Below, in pieces: positions 26,735-35,283 of a stretch of DNA of 50,514 bases. A model generated the notes under the pieces. The model ran no database searches. It was not told the DNA's origin and worked only from the letters and a program-made list of their open reading frames with translations. The DNA comes from Shimia litoralis (lineage in GTDB: Bacteria; Pseudomonadota; Alphaproteobacteria; Rhodobacterales; Rhodobacteraceae): assembly GCF_005518135.1 (NCBI RefSeq), contig NZ_SULI01000021.1, positions 1 through 50,514 on the forward strand. Reading direction: 5' to 3'. Numbering within the stretch: position 1 is the first letter of the stretch; each line of letters opens with the position of its first letter. The position numbers and the translations under genes are program-made.

Positions 26735-28006
26735 GAGAGGGGTGCCAAAATGTATACGTTGCACCATCACGTTGACTTGGAGTGATTTTTTAAAGGCTGT
26801 AACGAAACTCAGCAAGTTGAATCCGACGAGATCAAGCCTCGTGTTGGCTCGGATCTTCATGCAGCATCTCGGGTGTAGGACGTGACAATGCCTCCAAGCT
26901 GGCGGTTGCGGCGGATCGGGCCATCACGGGCGGGTCGAAAATCGACCTGAAGCACGTTGTTCCCAATGTCCCGTCCGCGATGTGGGCGCTCTGCATTATA
27001 ATAACTCACCCAAGTCCGCAGGATGTAGTCGAGCTGAGAACGACTGAAGCAGATGAAGAAGTTCAGGCATTCGCGCTTGATCGTGCCGATGAACGACTCC
27101 GCAAAGGCGTTTGCATCGGGCGCCCTGTGCGGGATCTGGATGACCCTAGCGGCCTCTGATGTCCAAACGGTGTCAAAGCGGGCGCTGAACTTGGTGTCGG
27201 CGTCGCGGATCAGGAACTCTGGCGTGATGTCTTGTTTTTCGCGCCACATCAGAGCGTTGCGAGCCTGCTGAGTCACCCAAGCCATGTCCGGGTTATAAGT
27301 CGGTGCGCTGCAGAAGACGCGGCGGCTGCCAAGATGGATGAACATCAGCACATAGGCCGTCCTTGGCCCGCGTAGCGTGAACACGGTCTTCGAGAAGAAG
27401 TCGCAGGCGACCATGGTTTCCATATGCGCGCGGATGAATGTGGTCCAGGGCAGGGCGGGCTTCTTCTTGCGCTTTTCCGGGCTTGGGTGAATGCCGGCGT
27501 CATTCAGGATGCATTTGACGGAATTGGCGCCGGCATACAGCCCGAGCTTTTTCAGCTCGCCCGCGATCCGCTTGTAACCCCAGAGGCGATTTTCAGATCC
27601 GATGCGGATGACAATATCGCGCAGCTCTTGCGTGAGGCGTGGCCGACCTGCGGCCTTGAAGGGACGGCCCACGCGCATCTGGGCGAGCCAGCGTTTTGTA
27701 GGTCGCGGGCTTGGCCACTTCCATCAGCCCGTCGACCTCATGCCCACACTCTTCCCCGATGCGCAGCAGCTCAGCCTTCTCGGCGGGCGACAGGATGATC
27801 CTTTGCGTCGGGATGCGAGCCCGTAAGATCTCGATCTGGGCCTTCAGTAGTCTCAGCTACGCGTTGTGTCGCGGCATGAAGAACTGGTTCAGGAAAACCA
27901 GAAGGAGAGATAAGATCGAATGCATATTGCCGAGCTCCACTGCGCGATTTAGAAAATGCAGTTATATCAAGTTGATGGGGCTTGCTTACATTTTGGCACC
28001 CCTCTC
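26735..28006. mobile_element. Insertion sequence of 1272 bases with 20-base perfect inverted ends
   Basis: GAGAGGGGTGCCAAAATGTA at 26735-26754 is the perfect complement of 27987-28006. With one gap the similarity extends inward to about 41 bases on each side (CCATCA and TTGA blocks conserved). The element encloses an rve-type transposase on the minus strand. No obvious target duplication is seen at the flanks, so one border may have been rearranged after insertion. Confidence 0.85.
26857..27950 (-). pseudogene. Integrase-core (rve) transposase, frame-disrupted
   Basis: The main frame (26857-27678) has an HTH-like segment WGYKRIAGELKKLG and an integrase core with candidate DDE residues: D in ETMVACDFFSKTVF, D in FLIRDADTKFS and E in NAFAESFIGTIKRECL. 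An N-terminal part is encoded upstream in another frame (LRLLKAQIEILRARIP and LSPAEKAELLRIGEECGHEV, about 27700-27880). The two parts are out of frame near 27670, and a TAG interrupts the presumed start region after FMPRHNA. The order matches transposases of about 350 residues that begin with this coiled segment. It is probably inactive, although the inverted ends are intact. Confidence 0.8.
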
Positions 28007-28441
28007 AGGGAAGACCAAAATGCTGGGGCCGGCTGATGGCCGCCATCAAGCCGGGGCAGGGGGCCTGTCAGGGCTTTTGCGCTTCCGTTGATCCTCTCGA
28101 TTACGATACGGCACCCCGCATAACCGCAATACATTCGGGCTTCCCCTCAGGATTTTGTAGATAGGTTCGCTGCCAGACCGTCTCGAGGCATGTGACACAG
28201 GTTCGCGATTTGGGGTCAATGGTTTCAATGGGTTAGACCGAGAGAGAGTTGGGTGCCAGGTTGGCTCCCTCCGCCACTTACCATTTTCATTGAGCTCTGC
28301 TGGCTTGCATTCACTCCCATTAAAGGGTTGTTTTTGTTGATCTGTCTGCATTCATTCTTGCCATTGGCATTTCTTCAATTAGACCCGATTTTATATGCAT
28401 ATAAATAATTTGGTCGAACCCTCGGAACCGGATGCGTTGCA
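28007..28441. other. Non-coding or decayed stretch between mobile element and hydrolase fragment
   Basis: I see no gene here. Short open frames have no recognisable content. An 11-base match to the 3' end of tRNA-Ser (CTCCGCCACTT, about 28267-28277) is present without a tRNA fold around it. It reads as decayed DNA from past insertions. Confidence 0.4.
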
Positions 28442-28750
28442 GTGGAAATGCAAACATCCGGGTTCACATGCGGTGGCTATGCCAGACAACTCGCCGAAAT
28501 CCAGTTTTCCGGTGATCGCACTCTTTCCCTGAAGCGTATTGCCGCGCCCAGTTTGGTACTTGGGGCGGCCCAGGACCGTTGCCTTTCGCCCGAGAGTTCG
28601 CATCGGGCCCATGCACTGATCCCGAAATCCGAGCTCAGGATGTTTGAGGGTGCGGGCCACGACCTTGATGAAGCGATGCTGTTGTATCTGGAGAATTGGC
28701 TTGATGCGACCATTCCGGTCGTGAAGCCCAAGATTTGCGCACAAACGTAG
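28442..28750 (+). pseudogene. Alpha/beta-hydrolase C-terminal fragment
   Basis: About 95 residues match the end of alpha/beta-fold hydrolases: GYARQLAEIQFSGDR, IAAPSLVLGAAQDRCLSPE with the late catalytic Asp position, and MFEGAGHDLDEA with the catalytic His. The first two thirds, including the nucleophile elbow, are missing, so the gene is truncated at its 5' end by the rearranged DNA before 28442. The original family is probably a lipase/esterase or lactonase-like hydrolase. Confidence 0.75.
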
Positions 28751-29084
28751 TGGGACACGATTTGATGAGCTCTCAAGCGCCATGGAGGTGTGGTTATCTT
28801 GATTGACTTTAAGCGGGGGGAGGGTGTCGAAATTCTGAAAACTGCACTCGGGTGCATTCGTACAATCGACCCTCAAAGAAATGCCCAAATTCGCAATCGG
28901 GGTTTCGCGATCCATATCTATAGGACGGTGATTAGATCCGTAGATTTCGATGTAATATGAACTCTGTTCCAACGTGGATCAAAATCTGTGCCGTTGAATA
29001 GTCAAAAAGCGCCACCTCGGTGGAGTGCGCTTCACCAGAATTTGGAAACCAGTGTGAGGTCGCACACAATGCCTGGTCACCTAA

Positions 29085-29585
29085 TTGACGAGGTATTTCT
29101 TTAAACAAATTCAGCTACTTAATTTCGAACTGGCGCTGCTGTTTGATGCCGGTAATGGCAATACGCTTTCCCCGACCAATGGCCAGAATCTGGGGATGAA
29201 TGAAGGCATAGAGTTGCCAGTTTGGGAGATTACAGAGTGGCTCGAGCCGGGCGCCGCAGCTGAGATTGGTAGACGTCAGCTTACACTGATCTACACGCCT
29301 GGACACAGCGACAACTCTGTGTCCTGCTGGACGAAGCTAACAATCTGTTGTTCTCGGGCGATTTTGTCATGCGACGCAATCACACCGCATTTATGCCAAC
29401 ATCAAGTATGGGCGACGATCTGCAATCCTCAGAACGGGTTCTAGAGATATTGACGGCTCGCCCGGAGAATACCGATTTATAGTGCGCACGGGGTTGCGGA
29501 CGGGTCTGACAACAGAGAAGTGCCGGTTATGTGGATTTCCGATGTTCAAGACCTGCGCGATAAGTTGGAAAGCGAGTCTCAATAG
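29085..29585 (+). pseudogene. MBL-fold metallo-hydrolase remnant
   Basis: The frame 29085-29325 encodes a fragment ending RRQLTLIYTPGHSDNS, the strand-and-His motif of metallo-beta-lactamase-fold hydrolases. After a one-base shift the continuation reads LLDEANNLLFSGDFVMRR (the SGD metal ligand) and SSERVLEILTARPEN. A stop then interrupts it (TDL-stop), after which CAHGVADGSDNREVPVM and a final VQDLRDKLE follow. The N-terminal HxHxDH motif is absent. At least one frameshift and one stop make it a pseudogene. Confidence 0.75.
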
Positions 29586-29613
29586 TTAGGTCTCACTAAT
29601 TGTACTGCGACAC

Positions 29614-29749
29614 ACTAAATCATCTGTATAGTTTAGTCTAATAATCAATATTATGTAATATTATTGCGGGGCACTTGATCGCATATTCGACAATAATAAG
29701 AACCAACGTGCATTCCCTAACGGAATTTGTCACCAAAAAGTCAGTGACA
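29614..29749. promoter_or_regulatory. Four inverted repeats upstream of aroQ-luxR
   Basis: This AT-rich spacer holds ACTAAA-N12-TTTAGT (29614-29637), AATATTA-TG-TAATATT (29647-29662), ATTCC-CTAAC-GGAAT (29712-29726) and TGTCAC-N10-GTGACA (29728-29749). All arms are perfect. The density suggests operator sites, possibly including a site for the LuxR-type regulator encoded downstream. No certain -35/-10 pair could be picked. Confidence 0.45.
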
Positions 29750-29819
29750 GCGCGCTTGTGACGCTAGACAGCAGCAAAAAGGTCGCTGTAATATAATAAG
29801 AACTACAAGGGATTAGCCG

Positions 29820-30263
29820 ATGACATCAATCTTGGTTTTGAATGGCCCAAACTTGAATCTTCTGGGTCAGCGACAGCCAGACGTATATGGTCATACTACT
29901 CTGTCAGATATCGAGACAGACTGTGTGTCTTACGGTGAAGCCTGTGGGTGTGCTGTGGCATGTTTGCAAAGTAATCACGAAGGCGCATTGATCGACGCAA
30001 TTCATAGCTCCAAAGGGTTACATGATGGCATCGTTCTAAATGCCGGCGCGTATACGCACACATCAATTGCCTTGATGGATGCGATTGCATCGGTCGAAAT
30101 ACCTGTCGTCGAGGTGCATCTCTCAAACATTCATGCGCGCGAAAGCTTTCGCCATACCTCTTACATTGCACCAGTTGCCATCGGGCAGATTTGCGGCTTT
30201 GGTGCGCTTGGCTATCGTATGGCCCTTGATGCGCTGTGTGCCCATCTTGGTACCACAGCATGA
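29820..30263 (+). CDS. aroQ: Type II 3-dehydroquinate dehydratase
   Basis: This 147-residue cytoplasmic enzyme of the shikimate pathway dehydrates 3-dehydroquinate to 3-dehydroshikimate. Family motifs are complete: LNGPNLNLLGQRQPDVYG (catalytic Tyr in the lid), SNHEGALIDAI, LNAGAYTHTSIAL and VEVHLSNIHARESFRHTSY with the catalytic His. The length is normal for AroQ. The start follows AAGGGATTAGCCG. It overlaps the next gene by 4 bases (ATGA), so a core-metabolism enzyme is translationally coupled to a quorum-type regulator, an unusual partner. A second aroQ may exist elsewhere and this copy may have a specialised role; that is inference. Confidence 0.95.
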   Translation: MTSILVLNGPNLNLLGQRQPDVYGHTTLSDIETDCVSYGEACGCAVACLQSNHEGALIDAIHSSKGLHDGIVLNAGAYTHTSIALMDAIASVEIPVVEVHLSNIHARESFRHTSYIAPVAIGQICGFGALGYRMALDALCAHLGTTA

Positions 30264-31012
30264 ATTTGGACTATATCGAAGCCATTACCAACGCGACATC
30301 ATTGGAACAGCTGTGGGAAATGCACACTGCGAAAATGGCGACATATGGCTTTGACCGTTTGATCTATGGGTTCACCAACTTTCGAACCGACGCCTCGCTT
30401 GGGGATGTCGACGACTTTATGGTTTTGTCCAATCATGATCGTGACTATCTGCAGAAGTTCTTGGGTGAAGGTTTATATTTCCATGGTCCAATGATGCGGT
30501 GGTCATTGGAAAATACTGGGGCGTGCAGTTGGACCTGGGTGCATGATCAAGCCCAGAAAGGTCTTTTGACAGCGGACGAGATTTCGGTGTTCTCAGCAAA
30601 TGCCGAAATGGATGTAACAGCCGGATACACCATCAGTTTCCCTACAATATCTTCTCGGAATAAGGGCGCGATTGCGATGACCGCGGAACGCGGTGTATCT
30701 CAAGACGAAGTCGACCATATCTGGCAGCAAAGCGGTCGGTTCATCGAGTTGGCGAATAATATCGCACATCTAAAAATCTTATCCCTGCCCTACTCTTATC
30801 CCAAGCGTGAGCTTACTGCACGCCAGCGAGAGGTGCTTGAATGGGTCGGAGATGGCAAAACCATTCAGGATATTGCCACCTTGATTGGACGCACGCCAGC
30901 CACGGTCGAAAAGCACTTACGACTCGCTCGCGAAGCGTTAAATGTCGAAACCACCGCGCAGGCGTTGTTAAAGGCGTCATTTTTACGTCAAATTTACAAG
31001 CCGGATGCATAA
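30260..31012 (+). CDS. LuxR-family regulator with autoinducer-binding domain
   Basis: This 250-residue protein has an N-terminal autoinducer-binding-type domain (about 1-165; Trp and Asp positions in the SWTWVHDQAQKGLLTADE region) and a C-terminal LuxR helix-turn-helix (about 185-250; LTARQREVLEWVGDGKTIQDIATLIGRTPATVEKHLR). In this family an acyl-homoserine lactone or related ligand controls DNA binding. No luxI-type synthase is nearby, so it may be an orphan receptor. The ATG at 30260 overlaps the aroQ stop. An upstream palindrome cluster may be its target. Confidence 0.9.
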   Translation: MNLDYIEAITNATSLEQLWEMHTAKMATYGFDRLIYGFTNFRTDASLGDVDDFMVLSNHDRDYLQKFLGEGLYFHGPMMRWSLENTGACSWTWVHDQAQKGLLTADEISVFSANAEMDVTAGYTISFPTISSRNKGAIAMTAERGVSQDEVDHIWQQSGRFIELANNIAHLKILSLPYSYPKRELTARQREVLEWVGDGKTIQDIATLIGRTPATVEKHLRLAREALNVETTAQALLKASFLRQIYKPDA

Positions 31013-31013
31013 C

Positions 31014-31031
31014 TGACGCATTTAAGCGTCA
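31014..31031 (+). terminator. Short hairpin after the luxR-type gene
   Basis: TGACGC-ATTTAA-GCGTCA lies 2 bases after the TAA at 31010-31012. The stem is only 6 base pairs and no T-tract follows, so it is a weak candidate. Confidence 0.3.
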
Positions 31032-31221
31032 AAAGTATGGTAAACCTGACTTGATTGACCTTAGGTAAATGTGCGATTTTAAGGTAGTTCCGTGAGTGGT
31101 GGCTTTAGCCTAGGAACATTTCGAACAGGATCTGCGTGATTTCGTGGCGCTCCGTTTGACCGGTCTGACCGGATGCTCGGTATCAGGACTTATTTATGTC
31201 ATTGATGCTGGGCGCCCTTTT

Positions 31222-31293
31222 CGACCATTCCCACATCCCCATGTTTAGGGATGGTCGGATTTTGCGGCGTCGTCTTTTCCCGGACGGCGCCGC
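31222..31293 (+). terminator. Two hairpins in the luxR/tsf spacer
   Basis: CGACCATTCCC (31222-31232) pairs with GGGATGGTCG (31248-31257) with one bulge. GCGGCG (31264-31269) pairs with CGCCGC (31288-31293), followed by TTCCATTTTT. The second could end plus-strand transcription. The spacer 31013-31390 holds no gene I can support; a small RNA is possible. Confidence 0.35.
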
Positions 31294-31326
31294 TTCCATT
31301 TTTGGATCAATCATCACACACAAAGT

Positions 31327-31372
31327 ATGATGAAAAAAACGCCGCCCACATTTCTGTGAACGGCGTTTCGCG
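31327..31372 (-). terminator. Intrinsic terminator of tsf
   Basis: On the minus strand AACGCCGTTCACA pairs with TGTGGGCGGCGTT (two G-U wobbles), followed by a run of T, about 20 bases after the tsf stop. This is a classic terminator layout. Confidence 0.85.
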
Positions 31373-31390
31373 AATGGTTTTGTAAGGTGA

Positions 31391-32266
31391 TTAACCTTGA
31401 GCAGCTTTTGCGACTTCCGCAGCAAAATCTTCTTCTTTTTTCTCGATGCCTTCGCCAACTTCCATACGCACGAAACCAACGATCTCTGCGCCTGCTTCTT
31501 TTGCAGCCGCTTCAACAGTCAGATCCGGGTTGATGACGAATGCTTGACCCAACAATGTCACTTCGCTGAGGAACTTTTTCATCCGGCCCACGATCATTTT
31601 TTCGATCACGGCTTCTGGCTTGCCAGATTCACGTGCGATCTCGATTTGAACGTTACGCTCTTTTTCAACAACAGCCGCGTCCAGATCAGCTTCGGAAAGC
31701 GATGCAGGGTTTGCAGCAGCAATGTGCATTGCAACTTGCTTGCCAAAGGCTTCGTCGCCGCCCTTAAGAGCAACCAGAACACCAATTTTGCCCATGCCGT
31801 CGGTCACAGCGTTGTGCACATAGGACACAACAACGTCACCTTCGACAGACGCCATACGGCGCAAAGACATGTTTTCGCCGATGGTGGCGATTTTTGCTGT
31901 CAGCGTGTCAGCAACGGATTTTCCGTCCAAATCTGCCGCAGCCAACGCTTCCACATCAGACACACCCAGTGCTGCCGTAGCAATACCAGATACCATTTCT
32001 TGGAACTCTGAGTTTTTACCAACAAAGTCGGTCTCCGAGTTCACTTCAACAGCAACAGCTTTGTTGCCTTCAACTTTTACCGCAACCAGACCTTCGGCAG
32101 CAATGCGGCCGGATTTCTTAGCAGCTTTTGCCAGACCTTTGGTGCGCAACCAGTCAATAGCGGCTTCGGTGTCACCATTGGTTTCGGTCAGCGCTTTTTT
32201 TGCGTCCATCATGCCTGCGCCGGTCATTTCGCGCAGTTCTTTGACCATAGATGCTGTGATCGCCAT
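31391..32266 (-). CDS. tsf: Translation elongation factor Ts
   Basis: This 291-residue cytoplasmic guanine-nucleotide exchange factor for EF-Tu has an N-terminal UBA-like domain ([21 protein letters not shown]), the EF-Tu contact motif ([10 protein letters not shown]) and two core repeats ending in [12 protein letters not shown]. The length fits the alphaproteobacterial form. It lies 71 bases downstream of rpsB in the conserved rpsB-tsf operon and is followed by a terminator. Confidence 0.98.
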   Translation of the reverse strand: MAITASMVKELREMTGAGMMDAKKALTETNGDTEAAIDWLRTKGLAKAAKKSGRIAAEGLVAVKVEGNKAVAVEVNSETDFVGKNSEFQEMVSGIATAALGVSDVEALAAADLDGKSVADTLTAKIATIGENMSLRRMASVEGDVVVSYVHNAVTDGMGKIGVLVALKGGDEAFGKQVAMHIAAANPASLSEADLDAAVVEKERNVQIEIARESGKPEAVIEKMIVGRMKKFLSEVTLLGQAFVINPDLTVEAAAKEAGAEIVGFVRMEVGEGIEKKEEDFAAEVAKAAQG

Positions 32267-32295
32267 CTCGGCTCTCCTCGTCTCAAATAGGGTAT

Positions 32296-32320
32296 CGGGG
32301 GCGGGTGTACCCTGCCCCCG
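32296..32320 (-). promoter_or_regulatory. GC-rich hairpin between rpsB and tsf
   Basis: CGGGGGC (32296-32302) pairs with GCCCCCG (32314-32320), with an inner GGGT/ACCC extension. No T-tract follows on either strand. In the rpsB-tsf transcript it may act as an attenuator or mRNA-stability element that sets the ratio of S2 to EF-Ts. Confidence 0.5.
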
Positions 32321-32337
32321 TATCAGAATTGTTACGC

Positions 32338-33111
32338 TTACGCGTCTGCGGCAGCTTCTTCCGCAACAACTTCTTCGACCATGGCTTCTTCCATTGCGCC
32401 AAGATCAACACCTGCCGCACCCAACTGGGCTGACATGCCGTCCAGAGCCGCACGAGATGCGAGGTCTGTGTACAAAGCAATGGCGCGCGCTGCGTCATCG
32501 TTGCCTGGGATGATGTAGTCTACGCCGTCAGGCGAGCAGTTGGTGTCAACCACAGCCACAACAGGGATACCCAGTTTGTTGGCTTCGGCGATGGCCAAGG
32601 CTTCTTTTTTCACGTCGATGACGAACAGCAGATCAGGAACGCCGCCCATTTCACGGATACCACCCAGCGAAGCCTGAAGCTTGCCTTGGTCACGTTCCAT
32701 GCCCAGACGTTCTTTTTTGGTCAGACCTTCAAAGCCAGTTTCCATTTTTTCGTCGATCTCTTTGAGACGGCCGATGGATTTGGAAACGGTTTGCCAGTTG
32801 GTGAGCGTGCCACCCAACCAACGGTGGTTCATGTAGTATTGTGCGCAACGCTCAGCAGAGTCTGCGATCGGTGTTGCCGCTTGACGCTTGGTGCCTACGA
32901 ACAGAACACGGCCACCTTTTGCAACGGTGTCGCGGATCGCTGTCAGAGCTTGGTCCAGCATAGGAACAGTCTGTGTCAGGTCCATGATGTGGATGCCATT
33001 ACGCGAGCCGTAGATGTACGGGCCCATGCGAGGGTTCCAGCGCTGTGTTTGGTGACCAAAGTGTACGCCTGCTTCGAGCAGCTGGCGCATGGTGAACTCG
33101 GGAAGAGCCAT
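32338..33111 (-). CDS. rpsB: 30S ribosomal protein S2
   Basis: This 257-residue small-subunit protein has clear S2 signatures: [39 protein letters not shown] and the late [26 protein letters not shown]. The acidic Ala/Glu-rich C-terminal tail is common in alphaproteobacteria. AAAGGA precedes the ATG. It is the first gene of the rpsB-tsf operon, with a leader region of about 200 bases before the next upstream gene. Confidence 0.98.
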   Translation of the reverse strand: MALPEFTMRQLLEAGVHFGHQTQRWNPRMGPYIYGSRNGIHIMDLTQTVPMLDQALTAIRDTVAKGGRVLFVGTKRQAATPIADSAERCAQYYMNHRWLGGTLTNWQTVSKSIGRLKEIDEKMETGFEGLTKKERLGMERDQGKLQASLGGIREMGGVPDLLFVIDVKKEALAIAEANKLGIPVVAVVDTNCSPDGVDYIIPGNDDAARAIALYTDLASRAALDGMSAQLGAAGVDLGAMEEAMVEEVVAEEAAADA

Positions 33112-33206
33112 GCTTGTATTCCTTTTTCCGGTTTACGCCTGGGCGGGGGAAGTGAGAGCGGATGCTCCAACCGGCGGACCGACAGGGATGTCTCCCCTGC
33201 CCGACC

Positions 33207-33228
33207 CAAACCCCGCCTGCGGGTTTGA
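33207..33228 (-). promoter_or_regulatory. Hairpin in the rpsB leader
   Basis: AAACCCCGC and GCGGGTTT pair around a short loop, roughly 100 bases before the rpsB start. Ribosomal-protein leaders often carry autoregulatory structures. Whether this one binds S2 is unknown. Confidence 0.35.
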
Positions 33229-33311
33229 ATGCGAGCGCGTTAAAGGATTTTTTTGGGTGCTGCAAGGGCTTTGATCCCACATTTGCCAAATGGCTGCAAA
33301 ATATCGTGGAT

Positions 33312-34172
33312 TTATGACGTTGACCGGGGGATCTTCGCGGATTTTGCGTCTTGTGCCAGCAATCTGTGGCCGCCGCGCACAACGGTTTCACAATAGGCCG
33401 CCAGTTCCTTGCGATTGGCAAAATCCCGCACAGCGACCGGTGTGTGATACACCAGCTCAACTTGGCCTTGGGTGCGTGCTGCAAGGGTCACCAGCAAATG
33501 CGGTCCGAAATCCATGTCGCCCCACCACCCGTAAAATCTGGGATCTTGGTCTTTGGGTGCGTGGTACATCACGGTGACGGGTTGAATATACATATCATCG
33601 CGCAAATCATCGCTAAAAAAGGCCGCGAACAAGGTCGGCTTGAATGGCAAGACCCGCGTGGCATCCGTTGATGTGCCTTCGGGGAAAAACAACAACTTAT
33701 GTCCTGCCAATAGACGCGCCTCGAACACCTGTTTTTGCGCACGCGCTTCTTTCGGATCGCGCTTGATAAACACCGTCCCGGTCGCTTTGGCCAACCAGCC
33801 AATGCCCGGCCAACTGGCAACTTCGGATTTCGACACAAAGTAAATACGTTTGCGTGCATTCAAGGCGAAAATATCAAGCCAAGAGCTGTGGTTGGCGACG
33901 ACCGCGCCGCGTTCGGTCATCAACGACCCAGACGCGGTGAATTTGATTTGCAGTATGACAAAGGCGGTGCGGCACACAAATTGCGTCAACCAAGGCGTCC
34001 ATGGCCTGCGCAACCCGAAAATTGGTTTCTCGATCAGGCGGATCAGCAGCAACAAAATCAGCCCGCCAAAGACCAAGCCCCCAAGCAAAAGGCCGCGAAC
34101 CGCAACCCGTATCCACCCCCCCAGACCCATCGGGACGCGCGGCGGGTATTCTTGCTCGGCCCAGCCTGTCAT
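33312..34172 (-). CDS. olsA: Lyso-ornithine lipid O-acyltransferase (PlsC-like)
   Basis: This 286-residue inner-membrane acyltransferase has an N-terminal hydrophobic helix (about 25-47). The catalytic HX4D motif is in VVANHSSWLDIF, and FFPEGTSTDATRVLPFKP is the substrate-binding FPEGT motif. On sequence alone it could be a 1-acylglycerol-3-phosphate acyltransferase. The immediately upstream, overlapping olsB-type gene points to OlsA, which adds the second acyl chain to lyso-ornithine lipid. The ATG overlaps the olsB stop by 4 bases. Confidence 0.88.
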   Translation of the reverse strand: MTGWAEQEYPPRVPMGLGGWIRVAVRGLLLGGLVFGGLILLLLIRLIEKPIFGLRRPWTPWLTQFVCRTAFVILQIKFTASGSLMTERGAVVANHSSWLDIFALNARKRIYFVSKSEVASWPGIGWLAKATGTVFIKRDPKEARAQKQVFEARLLAGHKLLFFPEGTSTDATRVLPFKPTLFAAFFSDDLRDDMYIQPVTVMYHAPKDQDPRFYGWWGDMDFGPHLLVTLAARTQGQVELVYHTPVAVRDFANRKELAAYCETVVRGGHRLLAQDAKSAKIPRSTS

Positions 34173-34948
34173 ACCAAACTGCCCTTTGAATAAAGCGCCT
34201 TTTGCTTTGCATTCATGCGCGACGTATCCATCACCAGACTCACATCAACTGTGTTGAATGCGTGATCGACAAACGCCCCCTCGCCCACAAAACCACCCAG
34301 CCGCAAATAGGCTTTGATCAGGGGGGGCACGTTAAGCATGGCCTGACGGCGGTCGATTTTGGATTCAGGGATCAAATCCATAGATTGGAAATGGTCGGGC
34401 TGCGTACGCACCCGCAAATCGGACGGCGCAAGGTGGCGGTGATGCAATAACGACAAGGATGGCGCCAACGCTGCCACATCGGTGCCATGAAAACTGGCCA
34501 CCCCAAACAGGATTTCAATTTCATGATCGGCCACATACGCGGCAAGACCATTCCACAGATGAAACATCGCCGCGCCGCCCCGATACTCGGGGTGTAAACA
34601 GCTTCTCCCCAACTCCAAAAGGTTTCGACCACTAGATTTCAGAACACTCAGGTCATATTCATCCTCGGAATAGAATTGGCCAGCCTGTGCGGCTTGTGTG
34701 TCGCGCAACAGCCGATACACGCCGACGACCTGACCGATCGGGTCCACATCCAGAGCTTGGTCAATCAGGATCAAGTGATCAAAAAACGGATCAAACCGAT
34801 CCTTTTCAAGCTGCGCATCATGATCCACCAGCGCCCCGCCGCCGCCCAGCTCTTGCACAAAAACGCGATACCGAAGCCGCTGCGCGGCGCGCAGTTCAGC
34901 GTCGGATTTTGCAAGTTTGAGCAAAAAGTCAGGCGTATGTTGAACCAT
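34169..34948 (-). CDS. olsB: L-ornithine N-alpha-acyltransferase
   Basis: This 259-residue GNAT-type acyltransferase attaches a 3-hydroxy fatty acid from acyl-ACP to ornithine, the first step of ornithine lipid synthesis. Family features visible are RYRVFVQELGGGG near the N terminus, GRSCLHPEYRGGAAMFHLWNGLAAY and the C-terminal NVPPLIKAYLRLGG. It overlaps olsA by 4 bases and is therefore translationally coupled. Ornithine lipids are phosphorus-free membrane lipids; phosphate control is known for homologues but no Pho box was identified here. Confidence 0.92.
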   Translation of the reverse strand: MVQHTPDFLLKLAKSDAELRAAQRLRYRVFVQELGGGGALVDHDAQLEKDRFDPFFDHLILIDQALDVDPIGQVVGVYRLLRDTQAAQAGQFYSEDEYDLSVLKSSGRNLLELGRSCLHPEYRGGAAMFHLWNGLAAYVADHEIEILFGVASFHGTDVAALAPSLSLLHHRHLAPSDLRVRTQPDHFQSMDLIPESKIDRRQAMLNVPPLIKAYLRLGGFVGEGAFVDHAFNTVDVSLVMDTSRMNAKQKALYSKGSLV

Positions 34949-35071
34949 GTGAACGACAGTTTCCTTGTTTATATTCAGCCATAAAAGAGCTTGTCAAAGC
35001 GCGCAATATTGTTCTGGCGTCAACAAGCAAGATGATCTACCTTGGGTTGAGTTAAGGATTTGTTTACGAGT

Positions 35072-35254
35072 TCACGGTTCAAATACAGCCAACAGACCAA
35101 TTCGGAATCCATTTATGACAACTTTGCCAGCGTCTTGAAAATTTACGGTGATCCTCCCGTCGATATTCGACTGGACTTGCCCCAAGCCCCAGTCAGGTTG
35201 ATCGGGATGTTTGACGAACATCCCGGGTTCCAAGAATGCATTCAGGTCTTCCAT
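35072..35254 (-). CDS. Small DUF3553 protein
   Basis: This 60-residue protein, FLEPGMFVKHPDQPDWGLGQ followed by GRITVNFQDAGKVVI, matches the compact DUF3553 family found in alphaproteobacteria. An SH3-like or Tudor-like barrel is my impression from the pattern. TAGGA precedes the ATG. It is divergent from the chpT-type gene with only 29 bases between the two starts, so the promoters overlap. Its function is unknown. Confidence 0.85.
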   Translation of the reverse strand: MEDLNAFLEPGMFVKHPDQPDWGLGQVQSNIDGRITVNFQDAGKVVINGFRIGLLAVFEP

Positions 35255-35283
35255 GATGTTCCTACCAGAAAGAAAGGTTGGGT

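Noticed and set aside
28265-28279. CTCCGCCACTT match to the end of tRNA-Ser as an att site
   Set aside because: Only 11 bases match and no T-arm or tRNA fold surrounds it. The distance and position do not fit the integrase at 42.9 kb, which faces away.
28391-28972. 193-codon minus-strand frame over the hydrolase fragment
   Set aside because: It is antisense to the alpha/beta-hydrolase remnant, lacks a ribosome-binding site and has no family features.
31036-31072. ACCT...AGGT arrangement downstream of luxR as a lux box
   Set aside because: Only the outermost four bases are symmetric and it lies downstream of the gene; too weak to support.
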